DNA of 34,622 bases from Singulisphaera sp. GP187 (GCA_945861245.1 CAMAUE010000046.1:1-34622); one strand, 5' to 3'; positions 1 to 8,231 are shown, counted from the first letter of the stretch. Program-made: numbers and translations. Notes: generated by a model not told the origin, from the sequence alone.

Positions 1-72
1 GCCATGCAGCACCTTCAGTCGATCACGTTCTTGCTGGCTCATCTCGATCCGGTCCTTTTGTTGCACGCTCAT
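1..72 (-). CDS. Transposase N-terminus, ISNCY-like (partial)
   Basis: Reading the minus strand from ATG at 72, 24 codons are open to the window edge and begin MSVQQKDRIEMSQQERDRLK. The MSQxERDRLKVL pattern is what I recall from the N-terminus of ISNCY-type transposases with a helix-turn-helix and a DDE integrase core; only the start is visible here. A strong ribosome binding site (AGGAGGA on the minus strand, about 78-84) precedes the ATG. The upstream flank carries IS-end repeats shared with a second remnant near 7850, which supports a mobile-element origin. Whether the transposase is intact cannot be judged. Confidence 0.6.
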   Translation of the reverse strand, partial: MSVQQKDRIEMSQQERDRLKVLHG

Positions 73-147
73 AGCTGTCCTCCTTGCCCAAGGGCGAAAG
101 AGGACATTTCTATTGCGTTATGACCGGACATTTCTATTTTAGTTCAA
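73..147 (-). mobile_element. Terminal region of an insertion sequence
   Basis: Two direct copies of GGACATTTCTATT lie at 102-114 and 126-138, 24 bases apart, just upstream of the transposase start. The longer string GGACATTTCTATTGCGTT (102-119) recurs exactly at 7850-7867 beyond the 3' end of a transposase-like frame, in the orientation expected for opposite ends of the same IS type. The outer boundary is not certain; it probably lies near 140-150. Confidence 0.6.
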
Positions 148-199
148 CACGTGTACGTTTTCGCGAGGCATCGTAGTAGCGTTGCGAAAAAAACTTGAC

Positions 200-985
200 T
201 TAGTCCTGCCCTCGCAAAGTATTTGTACCGGTTTGCCGATCGCGAGTAACATCGGCCTGGATGCAAGCGACGAGTGCTTCCGCTGTGGCTTTGTCGGCTG
301 TCACCTTCAGAATTGCATTGCGCAATTCGCCGGTCGTGTCGCGCCAATACAGAACGGCTTGATACAAGGTTTGACCTTCGATGTCGGTGGATTCGTTCAC
401 ATGGACGGACACAATGTCCATGAAGGGAATCACGAAGTGTTCGGAATTGGTCGACGAAGGCGGCACGGTCATCGTTTTGTGAGCGAGATTCAGTGTGATG
501 TCGTACCGTCCGTTTGTTGTCAAACGAATCACGTTAAAGTATGCCAGCACGGTTAACGTGATTACGGCGATCCAGGCGAGGATCATCGTCACCAGCGCTG
601 TCATGCCCGCGCACAAACAGAACGTCGAGACAACCAGGCCGCCGATCGTTGCTATGATGAACGCCGAGATGGCCGTCGCGACGGGACCAGGGTGCAGTTT
701 GATGCGAACCTTGTCGTCCGATTCCAAAAGGTCCGGCATGGCGGCATGGGTTTTCTTGCTGCGCAGATTCATGACAATTGCAACAAGCATACAAAGGAGT
801 GCTGCATTAAATGGCGCGGCAAGCATCAGACTCCAGAGGCCGTCCGAATCGAAGTCATGAATGTATGGGAAGAGATAATAATCCAGATAGAGCGTCCCGG
901 CGGCCCAGGTGCTGACTAGGAGCCCGATCAGGAGCCATTTCAACCAGGGGACTGAACGGTCCGCCGTGGACTGATCATTTTGCAT
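200..985 (-). CDS. Unknown four-helix membrane protein
   Basis: The protein has 261 residues and I do not recognise its family. Four hydrophobic segments are visible at about residues 14-36, 50-73, 101-126 and 129-152, arranged as two hairpins separated by a charged loop (residues 75-100). The last 105 residues are soluble and rich in beta-type sequence (for example SVHVNESTDIEGQTLYQAVL), somewhat like the small domains that follow membrane hairpins in bacterial PH-like proteins, but this resemblance is weak. No clear Shine-Dalgarno precedes ATG 985. It stands alone between an IS end and an intergenic inverted repeat. Confidence 0.7.
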   Translation of the reverse strand: MQNDQSTADRSVPWLKWLLIGLLVSTWAAGTLYLDYYLFPYIHDFDSDGLWSLMLAAPFNAALLCMLVAIVMNLRSKKTHAAMPDLLESDDKVRIKLHPGPVATAISAFIIATIGGLVVSTFCLCAGMTALVTMILAWIAVITLTVLAYFNVIRLTTNGRYDITLNLAHKTMTVPPSSTNSEHFVIPFMDIVSVHVNESTDIEGQTLYQAVLYWRDTTGELRNAILKVTADKATAEALVACIQADVTRDRQTGTNTLRGQD

Positions 986-1039
986 GGTGATGTTGTATGG
1001 TCAGTCATCCATGCTGCCGCCCTCAAATTGCCTGGAATT

Positions 1040-1100
1040 CATTGTGGTTCGACGCTCGGCGTCGTGAATTCTATAAGACGCGAAGCGTCGTACCACAATG
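1040..1100. repeat. Imperfect inverted repeat, 24-bp arms
   Basis: Arms at 1040-1063 and 1077-1100 match at 21 of 24 positions (outer part CATTGTGGT / ACCACAATG). They flank a short AT-rich centre containing GAATTC. No T-run follows on either strand, so it is more like a dispersed palindromic repeat than a simple terminator. It is the only copy of this type in the window. Confidence 0.7.
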
Positions 1101-1566
1101 AAAAAAAAGCGACCATTTGACTTTGAGGGGCGCGTCATCCCTACTGCATGCGATATGGAATCAGAAAAAAAGGCAACGTCGTCGATAGCTCGAAGAATTC
1201 AGTCAATACCGGAAATAGTAGGGATTACACAAGCCAGCATTATCCCTGCCTTCCCAGATTTTGCATACCTCCCAATCGGATCGACTGAGCGAATGCGCCG
1301 AACCGGAAAAGACTAAACCTGGGTAAGCCTGGAATCGGTGAAAAGCTGTGAAGGATGGTGGAAGATTAAGCCGAACGAGACGGGTAGGAGAGAGAAACCA
1401 CTCACCGTTGGATGAGACCGGGGAACCCATCGGTACGGGGTTTTGAACGAAGTGAATGGAGACCGAGGCGCAGGCAGTTAGGCAACAGGAGCGGGGGGCG
1501 TTCCCTCACACAACCAAGGATGCCGAACCTGGGCCGGAACTATTTCCGTTATTTGGAGGATTCCTA
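1101..1566. other. Long intergenic stretch without a convincing gene
   Basis: An open frame at 1098-1316 has no ribosome binding site, starts inside the inverted repeat and matches nothing I know. The part from about 1318 to 1500 is purine-rich with several short self-complementary pieces (for example CCCATCGGTACGGGG at 1426-1440), which could fold as RNA. I cannot assign it to an RNA family. It may be the 5' leader of the gene at 1567 or a decayed mobile element. Confidence 0.3.
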
Positions 1567-2259
1567 GTGAATGCTGTGTTCCTGTTGATGACATCAGCGA
1601 TGTTGGTCGGCCAAGCGGCGGAGAAAAAGGCTGCCCCACCAGCAGCCGCCCCGACGCCTGCCGTCGCAGCTGCTTGCGGGCCGAATTGTGGTAATTCCGA
1701 TCCGTGCGGCTGTGAAGGCTTCGGCCAACGTCTGCGAAACAAACTGAAGGGTCTGTTCAATCGCGATGCTTGCGATACGTGCCAGCCGGCGACGTGCCAA
1801 CCGTCGCATGCCCATGTTTCGTTTTTCAAGAAAAGTTGCGACGATTGCGGTCGCAGCCGCTTGATCAATTGGCAGCCCACCCACCGTCCCCAGACCTGCG
1901 CTCCGACCTGCAATGATCCGTGCGCAAATGGCGGCCTGAATATTCTCGGCAAGCTGCGCGGCATTTTCCAACGCCGTGACAATTGCTGCGAAGGTGGTAT
2001 CAGCTCGCCTGCGGCACCGAAGAAAGCTGGCGGGCCCATCCAGAACCCGGGCAAGACGATGCCCGCCACGACGCCCACGACGCCCACGACGCCCGTTGTA
2101 CCCAAGGCGAAGCCCCAGGAAGTCCGCATCGAAATCGAGCCAGCCCCGATCGCCCCGATCGCGCCGAGCATTATCCCCGTCGTGCCGAACAGCCCGGCCG
2201 TCGAGATCACACCGGTTCCGGCCCCGCGCATCGAAGGCACGAACCGCGACCCGTTTTAA
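1567..2259 (+). CDS. Secreted Cys/Pro-rich small protein
   Basis: I place the start at GTG 1567 because GGAGG at 1556-1560 sits six bases upstream and the first 17 residues (VNAVFLLMTSAMLVGQA) look like a signal peptide; the frame itself is open from 1456. The mature part of the 230-residue product has Cys pairs (CGPNCGNSDPCGC, residues 37-49; CDTC 69-72; CDDC 91-94; CAPTC 111-115) and two similar short modules, LRNKLKGLFNRDAC (56-69) and LGKLRGIFQRRDNC (127-140). The C-terminal 80 residues are Pro/Thr/Ala rich, with a threefold 9-bp tandem repeat encoding TTP units at about 2067-2093. Function unknown; a secreted surface or cell-wall protein is inference. A strong terminator follows at 2363. 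Confidence 0.7.
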   Translation: MNAVFLLMTSAMLVGQAAEKKAAPPAAAPTPAVAAACGPNCGNSDPCGCEGFGQRLRNKLKGLFNRDACDTCQPATCQPSHAHVSFFKKSCDDCGRSRLINWQPTHRPQTCAPTCNDPCANGGLNILGKLRGIFQRRDNCCEGGISSPAAPKKAGGPIQNPGKTMPATTPTTPTTPVVPKAKPQEVRIEIEPAPIAPIAPSIIPVVPNSPAVEITPVPAPRIEGTNRDPF

Positions 2260-2362
2260 TGGGAATTATCAACCCGCTCATGCCGACGTCGTTCCCCTCC
2301 TGGCTTTGGTCTTGAGGTAGGCTTCGGTGACGTTGTCCCGATGCTAGACGTCGGCAAACTTA

Positions 2363-2406
2363 CCGGCTTCGCGAGTACCCACACTCGCGAAGTCGGTTTT
2401 TTTTTT
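2363..2406 (+). terminator. Intrinsic terminator
   Basis: A 14-bp stem (2363-2376 with 2383-2396, one G-U pair) closes a six-base loop and is followed by ten T residues at 2397-2406. This is a textbook rho-independent terminator for the secreted-protein gene ending at 2259. Confidence 0.9.
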
Positions 2407-2864
2407 GTTCATTTCCATGGAATCAACGCCGACGAGGCGATATCCACGATGTGTGGGATGATGGAGCAGCTGAAGCTGGCAGTGAAGTATTCTCGCGCAG
2501 CGCAGATTGGCACATCCGAATGTGAGTGCCAGCGAATCGCTGCTTGTCACCCACCGTATTCGGACAAAGTACCATTTCTGACCGCGTGAGGTATGCACTG
2601 CCGCACTACCTCTCGAATCTACGGGCCTCTCAGAGGCTCAGCCGCAATGTGTCTCAGCAGTGAATTCATATACTTCGCAGGGTGGGAAATGTAGTCTTTC
2701 TGGACGAGTTAGTACGATTTCGATGTATGTTTGCCCGGGCGCGGCCAACAGATTGTGCACGGCAATAAATCGGCGGCGACCAGGCAATCGCAGGTCGGAA
2801 AAGCATCAAGCCTGGCCGATGAAGGAATCAACATCAGGTTTCAGGTGGCAGAAACGAGTACCGC
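2407..2864. other. Intergenic region upstream of xseA
   Basis: About 460 bases with no supported gene. Short open frames at 2341-2589 and 2660-2914 lack ribosome binding sites and recognisable products. I found no tRNA-like cloverleaf and no clear promoter. It presumably holds the xseA promoter. Confidence 0.4.
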
Positions 2865-4079
2865 GTGAATCTCCCCGCATTACCGTCGAACGTCAAACCC
2901 AGCACCATCAGTGATCTAACCGGTCAAGTCAAGTTGCTGCTCGAGTCGGCGTTTGAATCGGTTTGGCTCGTCGGCGAAATCGGCACGCTCACCGTCGCCA
3001 GTTCGGGGCATACGTATCTCACGCTCAAAGACGCCGGAGCGGTGTTGCCCGCTGTCATGTGGAAGACGACAGGGCAGCGCTATCGCTTCGCACTCAAATC
3101 GGGCATGGAAGTAGTCGTCCGCGGTCGGCTGACGGTATATCCGCCCCAGGGCAAGTATCAGTTTACCATCGAGCAGCTCTTTCAAGCCGGCGAGGGACTC
3201 CAAGACCAAGCGTTACGGAAGCTCAAGGAAAAGCTGCTAAAGCTCGGCTACTTCGCGAAGGAACGCAAGAAGCCGCTGCCGACGTTTCCACGACGTATCG
3301 CGCTCGTGGCGAGTCCGGCGGGGGCGGCGATACGCGATATGCTCGAAATTCTCGGTCGCCGTTGGCCTCGCGCCGAAGTCTGGGTCATCAGCGTGCGCGT
3401 GCAAGGCGAGGGAGCGAGCGAAGAGATTGCAGCTGCGCTGCGTCGGCTTAATGAGTTCGCGGGCATCGATGTCATTATCCTCGGTCGCGGCGGAGGCAGC
3501 AATGAGGATTTGGCGGCCTTCAACGAAGAGATCGTCGCTCAGGCGATTTTCGCGTCCACCATTCCCGTCGTGTCGGCCGTTGGGCATGAGATCGATGTCA
3601 CCATCGCCGATCTCGTCGCCGACCGCCGCGCCGCCACGCCGAGCGAAGCCGCCGAACTCGCGACGCCGGATCGCATCGAACTGCTCGACATGCTGCATCT
3701 GCGCGGGCAGCGCCTGCACGGCCTTCTTCTGGGCAAATATCAGGCGTTGCAGCAGCGATTCAGCCAATTCGCGAAACGCCGCGTCTTTCGCTTCCCGCTG
3801 GAAAAAATCCGCCAGCACGAAAGCCGGTTGGATGAATGGGACGCCCGCCTGGCCCGCGTGTGGAAGATAAGCGTCGCCCGGTTGCGCGAACGTCTCGCAG
3901 CCGTCGCGGGCCGACTTGAATCGCTCAGCCCCTTGAATGTCCTCGCCCGTGGCTATAGCCTGACTCGAACGCTGGCGGACAAGAAAATCATCCGCACTGT
4001 CGCCGACCTCAAACCGGGCGACGGCGTTGAGATCGTGTTGACGGATGGCACGGCGGAGGCGGAAATCCGAAAGACCTAA
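2865..4079 (+). CDS. xseA: Exodeoxyribonuclease VII large subunit
   Basis: Catalytic subunit of exonuclease VII, which degrades single-stranded DNA into oligonucleotides in DNA repair; it acts in the cytoplasm with XseB. The 404-residue protein has the N-terminal OB-fold region (about residues 12-105), then the nuclease region with the family signatures GRGGGSNEDLAAFN (207-220), GHEIDVTIAD (240-249) and VADRRAATPSEAAEL (251-265), then a helical C-terminal part. It is shorter than the E. coli enzyme (456) because the coiled C-terminal region is compact. The start is GTG 2865; the upstream ribosome binding site is weak, so a few residues of uncertainty remain. It heads the cluster xseA-xseB-ispA-dxs. 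A palindromic repeat separates it from xseB. Confidence 0.95.
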   Translation: MNLPALPSNVKPSTISDLTGQVKLLLESAFESVWLVGEIGTLTVASSGHTYLTLKDAGAVLPAVMWKTTGQRYRFALKSGMEVVVRGRLTVYPPQGKYQFTIEQLFQAGEGLQDQALRKLKEKLLKLGYFAKERKKPLPTFPRRIALVASPAGAAIRDMLEILGRRWPRAEVWVISVRVQGEGASEEIAAALRRLNEFAGIDVIILGRGGGSNEDLAAFNEEIVAQAIFASTIPVVSAVGHEIDVTIADLVADRRAATPSEAAELATPDRIELLDMLHLRGQRLHGLLLGKYQALQQRFSQFAKRRVFRFPLEKIRQHESRLDEWDARLARVWKISVARLRERLAAVAGRLESLSPLNVLARGYSLTRTLADKKIIRTVADLKPGDGVEIVLTDGTAEAEIRKT

Positions 4080-4080
4080 C

Positions 4081-4145
4081 TTGCCGCTTGCGGCTTAGCG
4101 CTCACGTAAATTAACGTGACGTGAGCGCTAAGCCGCTAGCGGCAA
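4081..4145. repeat. Palindromic repeat, family A copy 1
   Basis: Arms 4081-4107 and 4119-4145 pair over 27 bases with one mismatch, core GCTTGCGGCTTAGCGCTC. The copy lies in the xseA-xseB gap, so it would be transcribed within the operon and form a stable hairpin in the mRNA. Confidence 0.9.
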
Positions 4146-4165
4146 ATGCAAGAGGAACATCACAC

Positions 4166-4417
4166 TTGGCTGAACCGAAAACCTTTGAAGATTCGCTCGT
4201 CGAACTCGAGCGCATCGTGCTCGATCTCGAAGCCGGCGAGACGGGCCTGGACCATGCACTCGCGCGTTACGAGCAGGGCGTCGGTCTCATTCGCCGCTGC
4301 TACGACCAACTGCGCAAGGCCGAGCTGCGCATCCTCGAAGTGACCGGGAAAGACGAAGCGGGCAACCCATTGCTGCGGCCGTTCGAGCACACGTCGGCTG
4401 TGAAGGCGAATGGATAA
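4166..4417 (+). CDS. xseB: Exodeoxyribonuclease VII small subunit
   Basis: Small helical subunit of exonuclease VII that binds and activates XseA. Typical family sequence is visible: FEDSLVELERIVLDLEAGE, then LDHALARYEQGVGLIRRC. I choose TTG 4166 as start because AGAGGAA (4151-4157) is well placed and the resulting 83-residue length fits the family (70-85). An upstream in-frame GTG at 4121 would place the N-terminus inside the palindromic repeat, which is unlikely. The stop at 4415-4417 overlaps the ribosome binding region of ispA. Confidence 0.93.
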   Translation: MAEPKTFEDSLVELERIVLDLEAGETGLDHALARYEQGVGLIRRCYDQLRKAELRILEVTGKDEAGNPLLRPFEHTSAVKANG

Positions 4418-4428
4418 GGGAACATTTA

Positions 4429-5379
4429 TTGTCCTTCCACCTTAAATCCTACCTCACTGAGAAGCAAAATCTCGTCGATCACGAGTTGGCCGACATCCTC
4501 GCGCACGAAACGAATGCACCGACGATCCTACTCGATGCGATGCGCTACAGCCTGCTCGCGCCGGGCAAACGCCTACGGCCCGCACTCGTCCTCATGGCAT
4601 CGAGAGCGGCGGGCGGTTCGGACGCTCAGGCGTTGCCCGCGGCCTGTGCAGTCGAGATGATTCACACCTACTCGTTGATCCACGACGATCTGCCCGCGAT
4701 GGACGACGACGACCTCCGCCGCGGCATGCCGACTTGCCACAAGAAATTCGGCGAGGCCCTGGCGATCCTCGCAGGCGATGCTCTGTTGACCCTCGCGTTT
4801 CAGGTGCTCGCTGAGCGTCTGCCCGCCAAATCCGCAGCTATGTGTTGCTTTGAACTAGCACGCGGCTCCGGCGCGGCGGGGATGGTCGGCGGGCAGGTCG
4901 AGGATCTGGCGTGGGAGCGTGCGAACGTCGGCGCTCGTGCCGCCAAGGATCCGCTGTTCCCACGCACCGAGCAACCGCAGTCGCTCGATGCGCTCGAGCA
5001 TATCCATCAGCACAAAACCGGGGCCTTGTTTCGGGCGTGCTTGAAGCTTGGTGTTTGGTGCGCGCAAGGCGAACGTCCCAACGGACCCGATGCAGCCCTG
5101 TTGCAAAATCTCGATCTCTCCGCACGCAACTTCGGCCTCGTCTTCCAGATCACCGACGACCTCATCGACGTCGAGGGCGATGCCGCGAGCGCAGGCAAAC
5201 GCGTTGGCAAGGACGCCGCACATGGCAAGCTAACCTACCCCGGCCTGCTCGGCGTTTCCGAAAGCCGACAACGCGCCGAATCGCTGAGCCAGCAAGCGAT
5301 CGCTGCCGTGCGCCAGATCGGCGATGCCGCCGAACCGTTAGTACAATTGATGGATTACGTGCTTAAGCGTGATCGGTAA
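4429..5379 (+). CDS. ispA: Polyprenyl diphosphate synthase (FPP/GGPP type)
   Basis: Trans-prenyltransferase that condenses isopentenyl diphosphate with allylic diphosphates to make farnesyl or geranylgeranyl diphosphate. Family motifs are intact: GKRLRP (46-51), first Asp-rich motif DDLPAMDDDDLRRG (86-99), GGQ (154-156) and second Asp-rich motif DDLID (243-247). Length 316 is slightly above E. coli IspA (299) owing to a loop around residues 165-188. The start is TTG 4429 with AAGGG at 4416-4420, eleven bases after xseB. Chain length of the product cannot be fixed from sequence alone, although aromatic residues upstream of the first motif (Y81) suit a C15-C20 product. The next gene, dxs, acts earlier in the same pathway. 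Confidence 0.93.
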   Translation: MSFHLKSYLTEKQNLVDHELADILAHETNAPTILLDAMRYSLLAPGKRLRPALVLMASRAAGGSDAQALPAACAVEMIHTYSLIHDDLPAMDDDDLRRGMPTCHKKFGEALAILAGDALLTLAFQVLAERLPAKSAAMCCFELARGSGAAGMVGGQVEDLAWERANVGARAAKDPLFPRTEQPQSLDALEHIHQHKTGALFRACLKLGVWCAQGERPNGPDAALLQNLDLSARNFGLVFQITDDLIDVEGDAASAGKRVGKDAAHGKLTYPGLLGVSESRQRAESLSQQAIAAVRQIGDAAEPLVQLMDYVLKRDR

Positions 5380-5390
5380 GAGTAGGAGCT

Positions 5391-5478
5391 TGCAAGCCCG
5401 AGGGTGAGGTCCTCCGAACCCTTGGGATCGCGTTTGAATGATCCCAGAGGTTTCGATTGCCTCACCCCTGGGCTTGCA
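5391..5478. repeat. Palindromic repeat, family B full copy
   Basis: An 88-base imperfect palindrome. The outer arms TGCAAGCCCGAGGGTGAGG (5391-5409) and its complement at 5460-5478 match at 17 of 19 positions, and the inner arms end in GGGATC/GATCCC. The AGCCC-rGGGTGAGGT core recurs at 10430 and, inverted, at 32684. It sits in the ispA-dxs gap. Confidence 0.8.
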
Positions 5479-5629
5479 TTCGATAATATTCGCACTCTGC
5501 GACCAACTGTTCTATCTTTCCTCGGTTACTTTTGGTAAAAAAGAACGGATATATATGTAGACCGTGGTTCCTTGTGATCCCAACGCACCGGTCTAACATT
5601 TGCGAGCCTACACTAAAAGGAATGCCGCC

Positions 5630-7552
5630 ATGAGCCACCTCTTGCCGCAAATTCAGTCACCGGCTGATTTGCACAAATTGACGGATGTCGAAATGACTCA
5701 GTTGGCCCAGGAGATGCGCGACGAGCTCGTCCGCGTACTCAGCATTCGGCCAGCGCATTTTGCGAGCAACCTCGGCGTCGTCGAATTGTGCCTGGCGTTG
5801 CACCTCAGTTTTGACTTCACCAAGGACCGCATCATTTGGGATACCGGCCATCAGATATATCCGCAGAAACTCATCACGGGACGCTTCAAAGAGTTCGGCA
5901 CCATCCGCACCAAAGGCGGCCTGATGGGCTACCCGAATCCGCACGAAAGCCCGTACGACCTGTTCATGACGGGCCACGCCGGCTGCTCCGTTTCGACCGC
6001 ACTCGGCCTGAAGCTTGGCGACGAGATGATGGGCCGACCCGACCGCTACAGCGTCGCCGTCATCGGCGATGGGGCGCTGCCTTCGGGAATCGTCTTTGAA
6101 GCGTTGAACAACGCCGGCCATCTGAAACGCAAGCTGCTCGTCGTGCTCAACGACAATCAGATGTCGATCTGCCCGCGCGTCGGCGCTTTGGCCAGCTATC
6201 TCGACCGCGCTCGGCTCACGAACTTTTATCAGGACTCGAAGAAGCAGTTTCGCAATATTCTCAAGCAGTTCCCCGTGCTCGGCAACCTGGCGACGCATGC
6301 GTTCGACCAGTTCCGCGATGCTGCCAAGGCTCTACTCACCGGCGGCATGCTGTTCGAGGAACTCGGCTTCCACTACGTCGGCCCGATCGACGGCCACGAC
6401 CTGCCGACGCTCCGCCATTGGATCAATCACGCCAAGGACTATCCTGGCCCGGTCCTCCTCCATGTGCTCACGGTCAAAGGCCAAGGCGTCCCACAGGCGA
6501 GCGATGACCCGGTCACCTATCACACGCCGCCGGTGTTTGAAAAGATCGGCCCGGACCGCACCATCGTCTCGCTCAAGAAGGGCAGCGGAAAAGCCTACAC
6601 CGATCTCATCAGCGGCACGATCCACGAACTCATGAACGAAGACCCGCGAGTTTCCGTCATCACGGCGGCGATGTGCCAGGGTAACAAACTGGAAAAAGTG
6701 CGGGCCGACTTTCCGTCCCGCTTCTTCGACGTCGGCATCTGCGAATCGCACGCCGTGGCTTTCGCCGCTGGCATCGCCAAAACCGGCGGCAGACCGATCT
6801 GCGACATTTATTCGACGTTCTTGCAGCGTTCGTTCGATCAAATCTTCCAGGAAGTCGCCCTGCAAAATCTGCCCGTCGTCTTCACGCTCGACCGCTCTGG
6901 CTTGACCGGCCCCGACGGTCCGACGCATCACGGCTGTTTCGACATTCCGTACATGCGGCTATTCCCGAACATGGTCGTCATGGCCCCGGGCGATGAACTC
7001 GACGCCGCCCCGATGCTGCGCTTCGCCGTCGCTCACACGGGAAACCCGACCTCGATGCGCTATCCCAAGGCAAGCCTTGAACGGGTCGAACGCGGCGTCG
7101 CCCCGGTCGAACTGGGCCAAGCCGAGATCATCGATTGGGGCACGGATGTCATCCTCGTGGCGTTCGGCACGCTGTTCTCGAATTGCATTAAAGCCGCGGA
7201 AATCCTGCGCAACGAAGGCCTGGAAGTCGGCGTCGTCAACGCTCGCTTCGCCAAGCCGCTCGATACGGTGACGATGCTGCGAGCGATCGAGGAAGCGACC
7301 GTCGTCGTCACCGTCGAAGAAGGCACGCTCGAAGGCGGGTTCGGCAGCGCGGTTCTGGAAGCCGCCAACACCGCCGGCGTCGATGCCAAACACGTCCTCC
7401 GCCTCGGCATCCCCGACCGCTTCATCGAGCACGCCGAACGCGGCGAACTCCTCACCGACCTCGGCCTCGACGTCGCGGGCATTTGCAACAGCGTCCGCCA
7501 GGCCCTCGAAAAGAAAACTGTCACCTTCAGCCGCAAGGCGTTTGCGAACTGA
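5630..7552 (+). CDS. dxs: 1-deoxy-D-xylulose-5-phosphate synthase (divergent)
   Basis: Thiamine-diphosphate enzyme joining pyruvate and glyceraldehyde 3-phosphate, the first step of the MEP isoprenoid pathway. Visible motifs: DTGHQIYPQKLITGR (71-85), the ThDP/metal site GDGALPSG...NDNQ (146-177), GPIDGHD, the transketolase-type VGICESHA and DGPTHHG, and a C-terminal transketolase domain. Start ATG 5630 has AAAAGG nearby (5615-5620) and gives 640 residues, the usual length. Several normally invariant stretches differ from the DXS sequences I know: GHAGCS in place of GHSSTS, ALPSG in place of ALTGG, CESHA in place of AEQHA. It could be a second DXS-like paralogue, but its place next to ispA supports the DXS role. 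Confidence 0.87.
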   Translation: MSHLLPQIQSPADLHKLTDVEMTQLAQEMRDELVRVLSIRPAHFASNLGVVELCLALHLSFDFTKDRIIWDTGHQIYPQKLITGRFKEFGTIRTKGGLMGYPNPHESPYDLFMTGHAGCSVSTALGLKLGDEMMGRPDRYSVAVIGDGALPSGIVFEALNNAGHLKRKLLVVLNDNQMSICPRVGALASYLDRARLTNFYQDSKKQFRNILKQFPVLGNLATHAFDQFRDAAKALLTGGMLFEELGFHYVGPIDGHDLPTLRHWINHAKDYPGPVLLHVLTVKGQGVPQASDDPVTYHTPPVFEKIGPDRTIVSLKKGSGKAYTDLISGTIHELMNEDPRVSVITAAMCQGNKLEKVRADFPSRFFDVGICESHAVAFAAGIAKTGGRPICDIYSTFLQRSFDQIFQEVALQNLPVVFTLDRSGLTGPDGPTHHGCFDIPYMRLFPNMVVMAPGDELDAAPMLRFAVAHTGNPTSMRYPKASLERVERGVAPVELGQAEIIDWGTDVILVAFGTLFSNCIKAAEILRNEGLEVGVVNARFAKPLDTVTMLRAIEEATVVVTVEEGTLEGGFGSAVLEAANTAGVDAKHVLRLGIPDRFIEHAERGELLTDLGLDVAGICNSVRQALEKKTVTFSRKAFAN

Positions 7553-7811
7553 GCGAAAAAAGGGGGCGGGAGTCGATATAGATAAATTCACTTATCTCGG
7601 TTCCCGGCCTACGCCAGAGGTGGAAGCAAAGAGGGACGACGCCCCGATGAAGGAAACGTCGCCCCCTGGCGTGAAGCCGACCAACGGGCGCTCAGGTCGC
7701 ACTCCTGCGGAGTCCTATCCTCCCGTTGGCAAGGGCGAGACTACCCAAAAAAGCCCACAGCGCCCAGCCACGAATCACCCATGGCGAAAAGGGTTCAAGG
7801 AGAAGGAATAG
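7553..7811 (+). pseudogene. Transposase C-terminal remnant
   Basis: Immediately after dxs an open frame runs to a stop at 7809-7811. It contains PPGVKPTNGRSGRTPAESYP and ends NHPWRKGFKEKE. The D/NHPWR ending preceded by a Pro-rich tail is what I remember from C-termini of ISNCY-type transposases in planctomycetes. No catalytic core is present upstream because dxs occupies that DNA, so this is a 3' fragment. An IS-end motif lies just downstream, which supports the reading. The join with dxs (within about 40 bases of its stop) suggests insertion followed by deletion. Confidence 0.5.
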
Positions 7812-7876
7812 GGAAATGGTTGCGGACATTTCTAATGCAACCAAAATGGGGACATTTCTATTGCGTTGCGACATTC
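7812..7876 (+). mobile_element. IS terminal end, remnant
   Basis: GGACATTTCTAAT (7824-7836) and GGACATTTCTATT (7850-7862) are spaced 26 bases apart, followed by a partial third unit around 7870. The segment GGACATTTCTATTGCGTT (7850-7867) equals 102-119 at the other IS end in the window. This would be the right end of a copy whose left part is lost. Confidence 0.6.
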
Positions 7877-8175
7877 CGCGAAAACCGACCTTGACAACCC
7901 CCCTTCCCTATAGCGTATGCTAACAGTGAGGTCCGTTAGTGCGCTGTGTCTGGCGCAAGGAATGTCGCCTATCTCGCGCAATATTTCGCCCACGGTGCGT
8001 CTATCATTCAGGAGAGGCATCGCAGGAGCACGCCCGATGCGCACCATTGGGGTCCGTATAGGAAGTGGCCGACCGTTACTATACCCAGCATTATGCAACC
8101 TTTAAACCATCTTCCTCAGTCCGCGTGCCAAACGAGAGGTGAACCGTCGGAGAGCGTGAACATTCCGAGCTAAGG
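7877..8175. other. Intergenic region without supported gene
   Basis: About 300 bases with only short frames lacking ribosome binding sites. TTGACA at 7891-7896 with TATGCT at 7916-7921 (spacing 19) could be a weak promoter, possibly a leftover of the IS insertion. Nothing else recognisable. Confidence 0.3.
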
Positions 8176-8231
8176 GCACTGCGATTAGCGTTCGCGTGGC
8201 ACCTGGCGAGCGCTAAGCCGCAAGCGGCAAA
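8176..8231. repeat. Palindromic repeat, family A copy 2 (decayed)
   Basis: The right arm GCGAGCGCTAAGCCGCAAGC (8206-8225) is intact and continues into GGCAA, but the left arm is degenerate (around 8180-8197, GCGATTAGCGTTCGC). It lies upstream of prkA in the leader region. Confidence 0.75.

Noticed and set aside
4121-4165. Upstream GTG start for xseB
   Set aside because: These codons are the right arm of the palindromic repeat; the TTG at 4166 has a good ribosome binding site and gives family length.
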